This document shows positions 1 to 7,915 of a DNA stretch of 40,587 bases, in pieces. The stretch covers positions 1,087 through 41,673 of IMG/VR virus record IMGVR_UViG_3300008266_000423, one strand, 5' to 3'. How positions within the stretch are numbered: position 1 is the first letter of the stretch; each line of letters opens with the position of its first letter. Under the pieces are notes generated by a model. The model was not told the origin of the DNA. It made no database searches and saw nothing but the letters and a program-made list of their open reading frames with translations. The position numbers were made by a program, and so were the translations under genes. Origin of the DNA: a virus.

Positions 1-1089
1 ATCCGCGAAGAAAAACAAGACTTGAAGCGGATAGCGGAAGAGAAAAAGCGCAACGAACGCGCGACGCGCGACGCGCAAGAACAAGAACGCGTTCAACGCG
101 AACAAGAAGCGCTTGCGCGTGAACAAGCGGTACGCGACGCGGCCGCGGTAACGCCTATTGAAGAAGCAACAAACATACGCGCGTATACGCCGGACCAAAT
201 CGCCACGTATATCGAAGAACGATTCAAACGCGTAGACGCGGAAGCCACGCGCTTGACGCAGGAATATATACAAGCGAAGACGGATATGGACGCCGCGCAG
301 AGCGCTTTGGATAAGTTAAATGCGGTACCTATGAGCGATATAGCGAGCATGACGTCAGCTCAAGCCGCGCGACATCGTCAGAAGATAAACGACGCGCAAA
401 CGCGATTAAACGACGCGCAGACGCGTTGGGAGCAAGCATCGCAAGCGGCCGCAACGGCTAGTATAAGCCTAGCGGACGGAACGGCGCATGGCGAAGTATT
501 TTTGGACGTGCTTAAAAAACTTGAGCATCCAAATCCTACGCGGTTGAACGTAACGGTAGACGCGTCAATTTCAACCGCGAGCGGCGCCACAATTAGCCAA
601 TCTGTCGCGCTTATGCAAGCGGTGTATGGTATGTTCCCAAGCGGCCGTGGAGATGGATATTTGACGCTTGGATATCATCCAACGCGCGGTGTTTACAATC
701 ACGCGAAATTAAGAGTCAATACGGACGGCCGCGGCGTACGATTACGAGACGTTGTTGTTCACGAGACGTTACACGCAATACAATTCAGATATGGAGCTAA
801 CGATGCGGTGAACGCTCGCGCGCAACAATGGGCGGCCGGCCGTATAAAAGGAGAACGAAAACGGAAGTTGAGAGCGCTAACCAGCGATAACAGATATGGC
901 GCCGATGAAGTTGCATACCGCGATAAAGTAGATGACCCATACACGCTTAAACAGTACAAACGCGAGACGCGCGCAAACGGCTTTTTAGAAGTATTGACTA
1001 TGGCTTTCACCGGATTGGGAAGCGCGCATACGCGAGCTGATAAAGAGCTTCTGCGCGTAGGCGTTGAAATGATTTTAGCGCAAGGATAA
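1..1089 (+). CDS. Phage virion-associated protein with C-terminal zinc metallopeptidase domain (5' end missing)
   Basis: The frame is open from base 1, so the true start lies outside the window; the TTG at 22 is not a credible start. The first half is a highly charged Arg/Glu/Ala-rich coiled coil. The second half carries HETLH at nt 760-774, a zincin HExxH motif, and a downstream GFLEVLTMA stretch that probably supplies the third zinc-binding Glu. HExxH followed by E-V-x-(S/T)-M is known from metallopeptidase domains of phage minor head and large polyvalent proteins. It lies in the head gene block, with portal and minor head genes at the far right end of the window and the prohead protease downstream. 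I infer the C-terminal part of a virion or injected protein; the substrate is unknown. The gene that starts at 40551 may be its other end, but the frames do not join directly. Confidence 0.6.
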   Translation: MREEKQDLKRIAEEKKRNERATRDAQEQERVQREQEALAREQAVRDAAAVTPIEEATNIRAYTPDQIATYIEERFKRVDAEATRLTQEYIQAKTDMDAAQSALDKLNAVPMSDIASMTSAQAARHRQKINDAQTRLNDAQTRWEQASQAAATASISLADGTAHGEVFLDVLKKLEHPNPTRLNVTVDASISTASGATISQSVALMQAVYGMFPSGRGDGYLTLGYHPTRGVYNHAKLRVNTDGRGVRLRDVVVHETLHAIQFRYGANDAVNARAQQWAAGRIKGERKRKLRALTSDNRYGADEVAYRDKVDDPYTLKQYKRETRANGFLEVLTMAFTGLGSAHTRADKELLRVGVEMILAQG

Positions 1090-1094
1090 CGAAC

Positions 1095-1328
1095 GTGATT
1101 CAGATTGAAACACAAGCCGGAGCGATAGCGACGGCGAACAACGACAATGTTTGTACCGGAGACGCCGCCACGTGCAATTTTTTGCTTTATATCGTGAATA
1201 TGATGCCATATAGCTCCGGAGATAAACATATGGCGGCCGCGTCGTATTTCAAAAAGAATCCTCAGCTGAAAGTGACCGTGATAAAAGCTGAAATGATGGA
1301 GGATTACGACGGTGACACAATCTATTGA
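1095..1328 (+). CDS. Small hypothetical protein
   Basis: A 77-residue frame with a GTG start six bases after the preceding stop, behind an AGGATAAC stretch. It is not recognised. The middle contains C-T-G-D-A-A-T-C and a short hydrophobic stretch (FLLYIVNMM), too short and polar at its edges for a clear membrane segment; the C-terminus is acidic. Its end overlaps the next gene by 17 bases, which implies translational coupling. Its place between the metallopeptidase protein and the DNA-modification genes suggests co-transcription with the late head genes. Confidence 0.5.
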   Translation: MIQIETQAGAIATANNDNVCTGDAATCNFLLYIVNMMPYSSGDKHMAAASYFKKNPQLKVTVIKAEMMEDYDGDTIY

Positions 1329-1539
1329 TGAACGGCCGTTGAACGAAAAAGATATTGCCGGCCGATGTACGATTTGCAATTATGAGTGTACCGCGGAAGA
1401 AGTAGCGCTTGCCGCGTACATCGGTATGTTTTTAGTACGATTCTGCGAGACGTGCTATGTGCCTATGTACGCGCTGTTTACAAAGTTATTAGAAGACGAT
1501 AAAACGGACAACGAAGAACGATATGCCGATGATGAGTGA
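1312..1539 (+). CDS. Small zinc-ribbon protein
   Basis: A 75-residue protein started by GTG at 1312 behind a good GGAGG site at about 1299. It has two CxxC knuckles, CTIC near residue 19 and CETC near residue 46, the spacing of a small zinc ribbon or treble-clef finger. A short hydrophobic stretch (VALAAYIGMFLVRF) lies between them and the tail is acidic. It overlaps the amino acid:DNA transferase-like gene by 17 bases, so the two are probably coupled. A DNA-binding or protein-docking accessory to DNA modification is possible but only an inference from position. Confidence 0.5.
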   Translation: MTQSIDERPLNEKDIAGRCTICNYECTAEEVALAAYIGMFLVRFCETCYVPMYALFTKLLEDDKTDNEERYADDE

Positions 1540-2527
1540 TTTTATAGATTACCGCGCCAAGGAACACCGGCGCGCCGGCTTCGTAAAATATTTTATGTGG
1601 GAAGTAGTATTCAACGACGTTGACACGGCCACTTGGTTGTGTAATTACATAAACAACGCGCTTGAATACGATACTGAAAAGCGCTTCTGGTTTGCTTGGC
1701 TATACGGTACGACATATCACGCCGCGGCCGCTTGGGTAATCCTCAACGCGTTCCCAAATTTTCACGAGATAAATATCAACGAGATGATACAGTGGAATAG
1801 CGAGAATTACAAGCGGCTTCGTTATCAGACGGACACAAAGTATAACAAAGGATTTTTGCCGCCAATGTACGCATCGTATAAGCGATTCATAGGAGACGGA
1901 ACGCAACAAAAAATGTTTGAATCGTTATACGCGGATAATGAAGAAAAAACGTTCAACATTATCTGGACGGCCGTCAATATGAATATTCATAAGTTTGGCC
2001 GCATGATGACGTGGATTTATCTTCAACAGCTAAAGCATACGTGCGCGGTACCGCTTGAACCAACGTCTATGTTTTTGCGCGATTACGGCGGCTCACGTCA
2101 TCACCGGAACGGCTTATTGCTCGCGTTAGGTATGGAAGACTTAATTGATAAGCGGCTTAGCGAAAAACAATATGCGGCGCTTGAATACGAAGCGCAGAAG
2201 ATTATTCACGAGACTCGCGAGCGCTTCCCAGCGCACGCATATAAAGCGGATTTGTTTTGCTTAGAATCCGCGCTATGCGGATATAAAAAAATGTGGCGCG
2301 CTAATGATAGCCGGTATTTTGGGTATGCGTTGGATAGACAAGCGGAAGAGATAACGCAAGTACAAAACGACGGTTGGAGCGGTATTGATTGGAGCTTACT
2401 ATGGCGAGCGCGCGAAGACGTAATTGACGCGCGATTAACGCCAAATAAAGTAATTCTCAAGGATAGGTTCACGTGGTTCGTCAATCACGGCTATATGGGA
2501 AGAGAAGAATGGCTACAAGACAAATAA
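1523..2527 (+). CDS. Amino acid:DNA transferase-like protein (alpha-glutamyl/putrescinyl thymidine pyrophosphorylase type)
   Basis: A 334-residue protein. The order of conserved segments matches what I recall of the family in thymidine-hypermodifying phages: EKRFWFAWLYGTTY near residue 52; a WxxEN...YQTD..Y.K stretch at about 90-110; KFGR then a hydrophobic helix at about 156-165; RNGLLLALG near 195; ESALCGYKK near 247; and GYALDRQAEEI near 264. In known pathways these enzymes displace the phosphate placed on 5-hydroxymethyl-uracil in DNA and install an amino acid or amine. The next gene, overlapping by 19 bases, encodes the expected kinase, which strongly supports the call. The exact clade and donor cannot be told. 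No PLP enzyme, radical SAM enzyme or acetyltransferase for later tailoring is seen nearby. Starts at 1523, 1529 or 1532 are all possible. Confidence 0.65.
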   Translation: MPMMSDFIDYRAKEHRRAGFVKYFMWEVVFNDVDTATWLCNYINNALEYDTEKRFWFAWLYGTTYHAAAAWVILNAFPNFHEININEMIQWNSENYKRLRYQTDTKYNKGFLPPMYASYKRFIGDGTQQKMFESLYADNEEKTFNIIWTAVNMNIHKFGRMMTWIYLQQLKHTCAVPLEPTSMFLRDYGGSRHHRNGLLLALGMEDLIDKRLSEKQYAALEYEAQKIIHETRERFPAHAYKADLFCLESALCGYKKMWRANDSRYFGYALDRQAEEITQVQNDGWSGIDWSLLWRAREDVIDARLTPNKVILKDRFTWFVNHGYMGREEWLQDK

Positions 2528-3051
2528 TCGCAATAGGCGGCCGGCCGGCTTCCGGTAAGACGACGTTGATGCGCGCTATCTTATCGCGATACAAGAACGA
2601 GCTATATGAGCCGGTACGCGGATTATATTGTCACGCCGTTCCGGAGATAAACGCGGCCGTGATAGGCAAATACGATACGCCGGAGCTATACGCCGGAACG
2701 GATAGACTGAGCATGAATATTCAACCGGCCGCGCAAACGTTCGTTCGCGATAGCTCGCTGAATATTCTCTTTGAGGGTGACCGGCTTTTTAATCTCTCAT
2801 TTTTACGATTTTTGCACGCGTTGCCGGATAGCCGCGTGAGTGTGATATATTTAGACGCGCGCGACGAGATTTTGAAAAATCGTTATGAGGAGCGCGGCTC
2901 AAATCAATCCGCAATTTTTCTAAAATCGCGCGCAACGAAGTATCACAATATTTTGAAGAGCTTACCGGCCGTGCAAATTTTTAATCACAACACGCGGATT
3001 CAAAGCGATTCAATATTGAAACTTATCGAAGAATATATATTGAAAAATTGA
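2509..3051 (+). CDS. 5-hydroxymethyl-dU DNA kinase (HMUDK), P-loop kinase
   Basis: A 180-residue P-loop kinase. Walker A is GGRPASGKTT at residues 10-19. GTDRLSM at 63-69 and FEGDRLF at 88-94 are the strings I associate with phage 5-hmdU DNA kinases; an Arg-rich lid region follows (about 118-135). The reaction in the family is phosphorylation of the hydroxymethyl group of 5-hmdU within DNA, creating the leaving group used by the amino acid:DNA transferase. The ATG at 2509 is preferred to the upstream GTG at 2473 because the fold starts immediately after it and a GGAAGAGAAG stretch precedes it. It is the last gene before the AT-rich repeats at 3.05 kb. Its hydroxylated substrate would be made by the TET/JBP gene at 34.4 kb. 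Confidence 0.8.
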   Translation: MATRQIIAIGGRPASGKTTLMRAILSRYKNELYEPVRGLYCHAVPEINAAVIGKYDTPELYAGTDRLSMNIQPAAQTFVRDSSLNILFEGDRLFNLSFLRFLHALPDSRVSVIYLDARDEILKNRYEERGSNQSAIFLKSRATKYHNILKSLPAVQIFNHNTRIQSDSILKLIEEYILKN

Positions 3052-3055
3052 AAAT

Positions 3056-3300
3056 ACTCTATACAAGAAAACTATTCACGATAATACTATTCACGATAAT
3101 ACTATTCAATATAGCGAAGTTTACTATTCACGGTAATATTCTCTAATAAATACTATTCTATATAGTACTGCTCTGATAAATACTATTCAATATAGTAAGC
3201 TCCGCTATATTTGGTAGTAAGATTTACTATATTGAATAGTATTACTACAAGTAGCGAAGATTACTATTGACTTTAGTAATGATTATTATTGAGCGTAGTA
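3056..3300 (+). repeat. AT-rich iterated noncoding region (left)
   Basis: No gene is credible here. The stretch is built from imperfect repeats of the words TACTATTCA, AATATAGTA and CTATATT, some inverted: ACTATTCACGATAAT recurs near 3072 and 3088, and TACTATTCAATATAGTA near 3181 is partly palindromic. A similar iterated block on the other side of the long inverted repeats lies at 26005-26112. It could be an iteron-type origin, a centromere-like site or a regulatory hub. Confidence 0.6.
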
Positions 3301-3309
3301 AGAGGAAGC

Positions 3310-3590
3310 CGTTGAGGATTTTTTTCAAAAAAAATCGTAAATAATTTGTATTTTTTCTTGAGCAACGATTTACGTGTTTATAATCAATTAAAACGGCTAT
3401 AAAATAGACATTACAAAATACATTTACTCTGACATCAAATATTTTACAACCGGACCATATAAAACGGCTTAAAAACAAAACACAAAAACAACGACGTTGA
3501 ACCCAAATGATAGGTTATGTGTAAAATGGGGTGAAATGGCTTAAAATGGCGCCTATTGGCAAATAGGCACTATTCTGGAATTACAAAAAT
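3310..3590 (+). repeat. Long noncoding repeat, left copy 1
   Basis: About 280 bases with no credible gene. It starts with A-tracts and ATCGTAAATAATTTGTATT, continues AT-rich, then has AACAACGACGTTGA near 3487, GGGGTGAAATGGC near 3528, and ends with the dispersed hairpin whose core GCCTATTGGCAAATAGGC lies at 3551-3568. Copy 2 follows in the same orientation; two further copies lie in inverted orientation at 25.4-26.0 kb. A short open frame at 3556-3744 crosses both copies and is not supported as a gene. Confidence 0.75.
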
Positions 3591-3639
3591 GTGGATTTTT
3601 CTCCATTTTCAGTATTATCCGGCCGGAGCGCAAAAATGG

Positions 3640-3893
3640 AAAAAAATCGTAAATAATTTGTATTTTTTCTTGAGCGCTAATTTATGTGATTCTAATCACG
3701 TATTATTGTATAAATATAGATATTATTATATTATTTTACTCTGATACAAAGAATTACCATTATTGACCATATAAAACGCATAAAAAACAAAATACAAAAA
3801 CAACGACGTTGATGTCCACTGATAGGTTATATGGAAAATAGGGTGAAATGGCTTAGAATGGCGCCTATTGGCAAATAGGCACTATTCCATATT
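3640..3893 (+). repeat. Long noncoding repeat, left copy 2
   Basis: A diverged direct repeat of copy 1 with the same order of landmarks: the A-tract and ATCGTAAATAATTTG at 3643, AACAACGACGTTGA near 3800, GGGTGAAATGGCTTAGAATGG near 3841, and the hairpin core at 3863-3880. It ends shortly before the prohead protease gene. No protein is supported. Confidence 0.75.
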
Positions 3894-4067
3894 TTGCGAT
3901 TTTTGTATAAAATACGGCGCTTGACAAGCGGTAAAATGACGAGTATTGTGTTGTTATACGAGTGCGAAGCGGCCAAAAATCGTCGCAAAATCGCTCGCGA
4001 CGAGCGCCGCCGGCCGTCAGATTTTCAAGACGCGACGACAAGCGCGCTATTACTTCCGGAGAAAAAA

Positions 4068-4511
4068 ATGCTCACGATAGTCAAAAATAAAGCCGGCAAA
4101 TACCGTTGGGTTGCGGTAAGTAGTACCGCTCACCGCGATGAGGATAATGAAATTGTAAGCCGCGCGGCGTTAAAAAAAGCGGTTGAACGCGCAAAATCAA
4201 GACGCGATTTTGGGCCGCTTCGATTTTGGCACGAAGCCGGCTTGGATTTAGGTTCAACGGATTTTATGGAATTGACCGATGACGGCAAATATCTCGTTGA
4301 ATCCGGCCTGATATACGATAACGATATTGCGCTCAAGATAAAAAATGCGCTACAATCTAGCGAGTGGCAGATGTCCATAGGCTTTAGGCATCCGCGTACT
4401 GAGCCTGACCACGAGCGCGTGTATCATAATATTGATATATTTGAGCGTAGTATCGTGCCGTATGGAAAAGCGGCAAACAGGCTGACATCGTTTAATATGA
4501 AAGGCAGGTAG
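4068..4511 (+). CDS. Prohead serine protease
   Basis: A 147-residue protein that would mature the capsid by cleaving scaffold and capsid precursors. The ATG at 4068 is chosen because GGAG lies 6 bases upstream; an in-frame extension to 3894 would run into repeat sequence. Residues near 52 (FWHEAGLDLG) give the likely catalytic His and MSIGFRH near 113 the likely Ser, the order seen in HK97/herpesvirus-type prohead proteases. ERSIVPYGKAAN near the C-terminus also fits the family, where a similar segment precedes the end of the fold. It is followed 3 bases later by the scaffold-like gene and then the capsid gene, the usual order. The third catalytic residue is not assigned. Confidence 0.8.
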   Translation: MLTIVKNKAGKYRWVAVSSTAHRDEDNEIVSRAALKKAVERAKSRRDFGPLRFWHEAGLDLGSTDFMELTDDGKYLVESGLIYDNDIALKIKNALQSSEWQMSIGFRHPRTEPDHERVYHNIDIFERSIVPYGKAANRLTSFNMKGR

Positions 4512-4514
4512 TGT

Positions 4515-5189
4515 ATGCCCACTTTACGGAGCGATAAGCTCAAAGCGCTTAAGGAGCTAATTGGAGAAGACGCGGCCGGCGTGTTGTTGTCTTCATTGAA
4601 AGAGCGCGACACGGCCGCGAACAATCTCAACGTTGGCTTTAAATCCGCGGACGGCTTATCAGACGAACAACAGACGGCTTTGATGGACGCCGTGATTGGC
4701 GCTATCTCTGAAGACGTCGCAACGGAGAAGTGTACACCGGGCACAAAAGACGGTAAATACATGGCGACAAAAGAAGATGGCGAAGAAGATATGAGCGAAG
4801 AAGCTGATGGCGAAGAGGATATGAGCGAAGAAGAATCAGACGGTGATGAAATGTTGCTGTCTGGCGCGGACGTAAAAGCGATTGCAACGGCCGTCGCCAA
4901 AGCGCTCGCCGCGTCTATGTCTGAAATGAAAGCCATCATGCGTCAAAAATCGTCTCAACCTGATTTTATTGAATCGTTGAAAGAATATACGGCCGCGCAA
5001 AATGAATTTGCTGAGCGGTTAGTTTCAACGATGGAAGAATTGCTCACGCGCGTTAAAGCGATTGAAGAAGCGACGGACGCTGGTCACGTTCCAAGCCAAA
5101 GCTCCGCGAACGCGTTGAAAAATATGCAATCAGTATATGGAGCAACGCCGGAACAACACGTGGCTGATTGGTTGTTTAATAACCGCTAG
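4515..5189 (+). CDS. Capsid scaffolding-like protein
   Basis: A 224-residue, strongly acidic protein between the protease and major capsid genes. Residues about 85-110 are a low-complexity acidic region with the nonapeptide DGEEDMSEE occurring twice, encoded by a local DNA duplication at about 4776-4830. Around it the sequence is predicted helical, with an Ala-rich segment (ADVKAIATAVAKALAAS) and a C-terminal coiled-coil-like part. Position, acidity and helical character fit a scaffold that organises procapsid assembly and is then removed by the protease. It has no enzyme motif. Scaffolds diverge fast, so the call rests mainly on context. Confidence 0.65.
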   Translation: MPTLRSDKLKALKELIGEDAAGVLLSSLKERDTAANNLNVGFKSADGLSDEQQTALMDAVIGAISEDVATEKCTPGTKDGKYMATKEDGEEDMSEEADGEEDMSEEESDGDEMLLSGADVKAIATAVAKALAASMSEMKAIMRQKSSQPDFIESLKEYTAAQNEFAERLVSTMEELLTRVKAIEEATDAGHVPSQSSANALKNMQSVYGATPEQHVADWLFNNR

Positions 5190-5200
5190 CGAGGATGAAA

Positions 5201-6655
5201 ATGCAATTAAGCGCTGAAGAGCTTAGCTATTTGCGTCAGTTGATGCAACAAGAACGTCTGAAGAACGCCGGAAGCAATCCGGGCATTCCGCCAACTGGTC
5301 CGGGTGGCTTGTTTAATGTGCCCGGCCTGAATCCGTATGTGTCCACAACGTTTATTCCCACTGAAGGATTGGAAGACGTATTGATGGCGCAGGGCCACGT
5401 CTTTACGTCCATTGAAGAACAACCGCTGTTCGGTATTCTTACCGGTCAAACAGCGTCTTCCGGAGAAGAAGCCACGGCATCATGTGATGAGAACGTACGC
5501 ACACCCGGATATTTGAAAATGTGTGAACAAGTGTTTAAGTTTGGTCAATTCACTATGAAGACCAATCCCATTGACTTGTCACAAGCCGGCCGGATTACTA
5601 ACCGCGCAACGCCGCTTGATACTCAACTTATTAATGACCCATTCAATCAGGAGCTAGCCAATCAGCTCGCGCCGCAAAGTCAGAGCGATTTTATGCGAAG
5701 CTCCGTGGCTAAAGCTATTACTGAGCTTGCGAACGATTTTAAGCGTGATTACGCTCACGTATTCTGGGATGGTAATCCAAGCAATACAACCGGCTCAACC
5801 GGTTATATTGAATACAAAGGCATGAATCAAATCATCAATACCGGTTATACCGATGTAAACACCGGCGTTGCCTGTCCGGCCGCGGATAGTCTCGTGAAAG
5901 ATTTGAATTATGCTATCATTCAGAATAATCCTACAGCAACGCTTCGTATGTTCGTGGAAGTTTACCGTGACCGGCGTTTGCTCGCTTCTCAGCTTCGCGT
6001 TCCGGCCGTAAATTACGCGTGGGTGATGCGTCGTCAACTTTTCTTGGCGCTTACTGAAATTTGGCCTTGTGCGTACTATACATACCGCTGTTATGCTGGT
6101 TCGCCTAACGGTAACGCTATGGTCACAGTAAGTGGTACGGAACAAGCGATGATGCGCGACGATATGCGCGCCAATCAGTATCTTCTTATTGACGGCGAAC
6201 GCGTACCGGTTATTATCGACAACGCCATGGCTGAAGTTAACCATTCAAACGGCAATTTCAGTAGCGACGCATACTTGGTACCGTTGTCTGCACCCGGAAG
6301 CGGATTTGCCGACACCCAAGGCAAGCTTACGTATATTGAGTATTTCAATTACCGTAACAGCTTTGGCTTCCAAGGAGAATTGGAGCGGCTTGGTATCGCG
6401 ATGAATGGGCAATTCCGTACCAGCCCAGACGGCCGCTATATTGTGATGTTGCCGGCGCCAACGGCGTTCTGCGTACAGGTGATGATGCGTACCAAGAAGC
6501 GTATTATTTGCCGCACGCCGTTCTTAGCCGCTCGCATTAGCAACGCGCAGTACAACGTTTACATCCACGAGCGTGACCCACTGCCATCATCGTCGTTCTA
6601 CGTCAATGGCGGCAACACATCGTATATTCAGACGTCGTACCCACCGTCAAATTAA
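5201..6655 (+). CDS. Major capsid protein (HK97-type by context)
   Basis: A 484-residue protein straight after the protease and scaffold. The ATG at 5201 is preferred over 5195 because GAGG at 5191 is properly spaced only for the second ATG. The N-terminal 40 residues (helical, then Gly/Pro-rich) could be a flexible arm. The middle is rich in Asn, Gln and aromatic residues and ends in a beta-rich part (PAPTAFCVQVMMRTKKRIICRTPFLAARISN), consistent with a capsid fold. No catalytic motif is visible. It is the largest protein in the head block that fits a coat role. Codon use favours C-ending codons more than its neighbours do, as often seen for highly expressed virion genes. Fold assignment is by gene order, not by recognised residues. 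Confidence 0.75.
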   Translation: MQLSAEELSYLRQLMQQERLKNAGSNPGIPPTGPGGLFNVPGLNPYVSTTFIPTEGLEDVLMAQGHVFTSIEEQPLFGILTGQTASSGEEATASCDENVRTPGYLKMCEQVFKFGQFTMKTNPIDLSQAGRITNRATPLDTQLINDPFNQELANQLAPQSQSDFMRSSVAKAITELANDFKRDYAHVFWDGNPSNTTGSTGYIEYKGMNQIINTGYTDVNTGVACPAADSLVKDLNYAIIQNNPTATLRMFVEVYRDRRLLASQLRVPAVNYAWVMRRQLFLALTEIWPCAYYTYRCYAGSPNGNAMVTVSGTEQAMMRDDMRANQYLLIDGERVPVIIDNAMAEVNHSNGNFSSDAYLVPLSAPGSGFADTQGKLTYIEYFNYRNSFGFQGELERLGIAMNGQFRTSPDGRYIVMLPAPTAFCVQVMMRTKKRIICRTPFLAARISNAQYNVYIHERDPLPSSSFYVNGGNTSYIQTSYPPSN

Positions 6656-6691
6656 CGGTATTTTTCGTTGTTGTGTCTAGATTGTTTCAGC

Positions 6692-6745
6692 GCCACGGCA
6701 GACTATCAGGTTGATAGAATATACAGCAAGACGGCCTGCCGTGGC
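6692..6745 (+). promoter_or_regulatory. Hairpin downstream of the capsid gene, with degenerate dispersed element
   Basis: GCCACGGCAG (6692-6701) pairs perfectly with CTGCCGTGGC (6736-6745). Inside, CTATCA and TGATAG can form a second small stem. It is followed by TTAAAATGGCAAATAGACAC, a worn copy of the dispersed intergenic element. The 168-base gap to the glycosyltransferase gene holds nothing else. It may be a terminator after the capsid gene or a processed 5' leader. Confidence 0.5.
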
Positions 6746-6823
6746 TTAAAATGGCAAATAGACACAATATTGTATTCTTAGCAGAACGGAGAAGCCGCGC
6801 AAGGAGCGGCGCGGCCTATCAAA

Positions 6824-7915
6824 ATGACACTGATTTCAATCGTAATTCCATATCACTTAGCGCACGCGACGGTATGCCGGCAGGCCGTCGCGTCCGTGTT
6901 ATATCAGACGGTATCTGATTTTGAAGTAATCGTGGTGAATGATTCTAGTCTTCCAAATTACCGTTTTAAAGATAGCCGCGTGCGTTGCGTATCTTCTCAC
7001 GGCTTAAAGCTTGGGAAAAATCGCGCGGCCGTTGCGCGTAACTTTGGAACGGAACACGCCGTTGGCGATTTTGTAGTATATCTTGACGCTGATGATTATC
7101 TCCTACCGCGAGCGCTGGAGATTTTGTTGCGCGGCCACGTAAATCATGATAAAACATACACGTATAGCAGTCACTACAACGGCGCGTATCATATGCGGCC
7201 GCCGGATTACAATCAGGAGACGTACAAATCATTCAATATTCATCCAATAACGTGTTTGATACCAAGAAAAGCGGTTATTGATGTTGGAGGATTTGACGAA
7301 GACGCGGCCGGTTGGGAAGATTGGACGCTATATTTGCGATTAGCAATCGCCGGTTATTGTGGTGAATTCCATCGCGGACCAATATTTGTGTACCGCGATG
7401 AATATTCAATAAATCATGTGCAAGACGTTGCCGGTGGAGCGGAGCTGATGGAGCGCGTTGTCGCTCCGTACAAAGTAAAAGGAGCTATCAATATGGCGGC
7501 TTGTTGTGGTGGTGGAGATAAGAGCGGCGTACAACGGATTGTCACGGCGATGTCGCCGGTTGAACCGTTGCCAGATGGTATGATTCTATTGGAGTATACC
7601 GGCGATATGTTAGGCACAGCGACATGGCGCCATCCTAAATCCGGCCGGATTTATCGCGCCGGCCGTAATCCAGCAAACAGGTTCATCCGCGTTCCGGCTG
7701 AAGACGAGGAATGGCTGACGCAATTCCGCTTCCGTCGCGCTATGCCTGAACAACCGCTTACGCCGGCGCCGGCGCTCGCGGAGACGATTGAAATTGCCGT
7801 GGAAGAAGCTCCGGTTGCGGAAGCGTTCGTTGAAGATACTGAAACGGACGTACCAACAACGCCGTTGTCGGATTTTAAAGAGCAGGTGAAGCGTGGCAGA
7901 CCAAAAAAGAATTGA
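6824..7915 (+). CDS. GT2-family glycosyltransferase with C-terminal phage domain and AT-hook-like tail
   Basis: A 363-residue protein. Residues 1-220 are a GT-A fold, family 2: SIVIPYHLAHATVCRQAVASV at the start, the nucleotide-sugar loop VVVND, the metal-binding DADDY at 88-92 and a GWEDWTLYLRL acceptor-site segment near 163. After about residue 240 comes a short domain, YTGDMLGTATWRHPKSGRIYRAGR, resembling small domains I associate with phage virion proteins. Then follows a Pro/Glu-rich linker and KRGRPKK at the very end, which resembles an AT-hook. It lies just after the capsid gene, so glycosylation of virion proteins is plausible. Because the phage carries a TET/JBP enzyme, glycosylation of hydroxymethylated DNA is the alternative. 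It overlaps the next gene by 23 bases. No good ribosome binding site sits before the ATG. Confidence 0.75.
   Translation: MTLISIVIPYHLAHATVCRQAVASVLYQTVSDFEVIVVNDSSLPNYRFKDSRVRCVSSHGLKLGKNRAAVARNFGTEHAVGDFVVYLDADDYLLPRALEILLRGHVNHDKTYTYSSHYNGAYHMRPPDYNQETYKSFNIHPITCLIPRKAVIDVGGFDEDAAGWEDWTLYLRLAIAGYCGEFHRGPIFVYRDEYSINHVQDVAGGAELMERVVAPYKVKGAINMAACCGGGDKSGVQRIVTAMSPVEPLPDGMILLEYTGDMLGTATWRHPKSGRIYRAGRNPANRFIRVPAEDEEWLTQFRFRRAMPEQPLTPAPALAETIEIAVEEAPVAEAFVEDTETDVPTTPLSDFKEQVKRGRPKKN

Noticed and set aside
759-1379. A 206-residue open frame on the minus strand
   Set aside because: It crosses the metallopeptidase motif and two coupled small genes of the other strand and has no recognisable domain.
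3556-3744. Small gene in the left repeat region
   Set aside because: It spans the dispersed hairpin and both long repeats, has no ribosome binding site, and is not kept open in the inverted copies.
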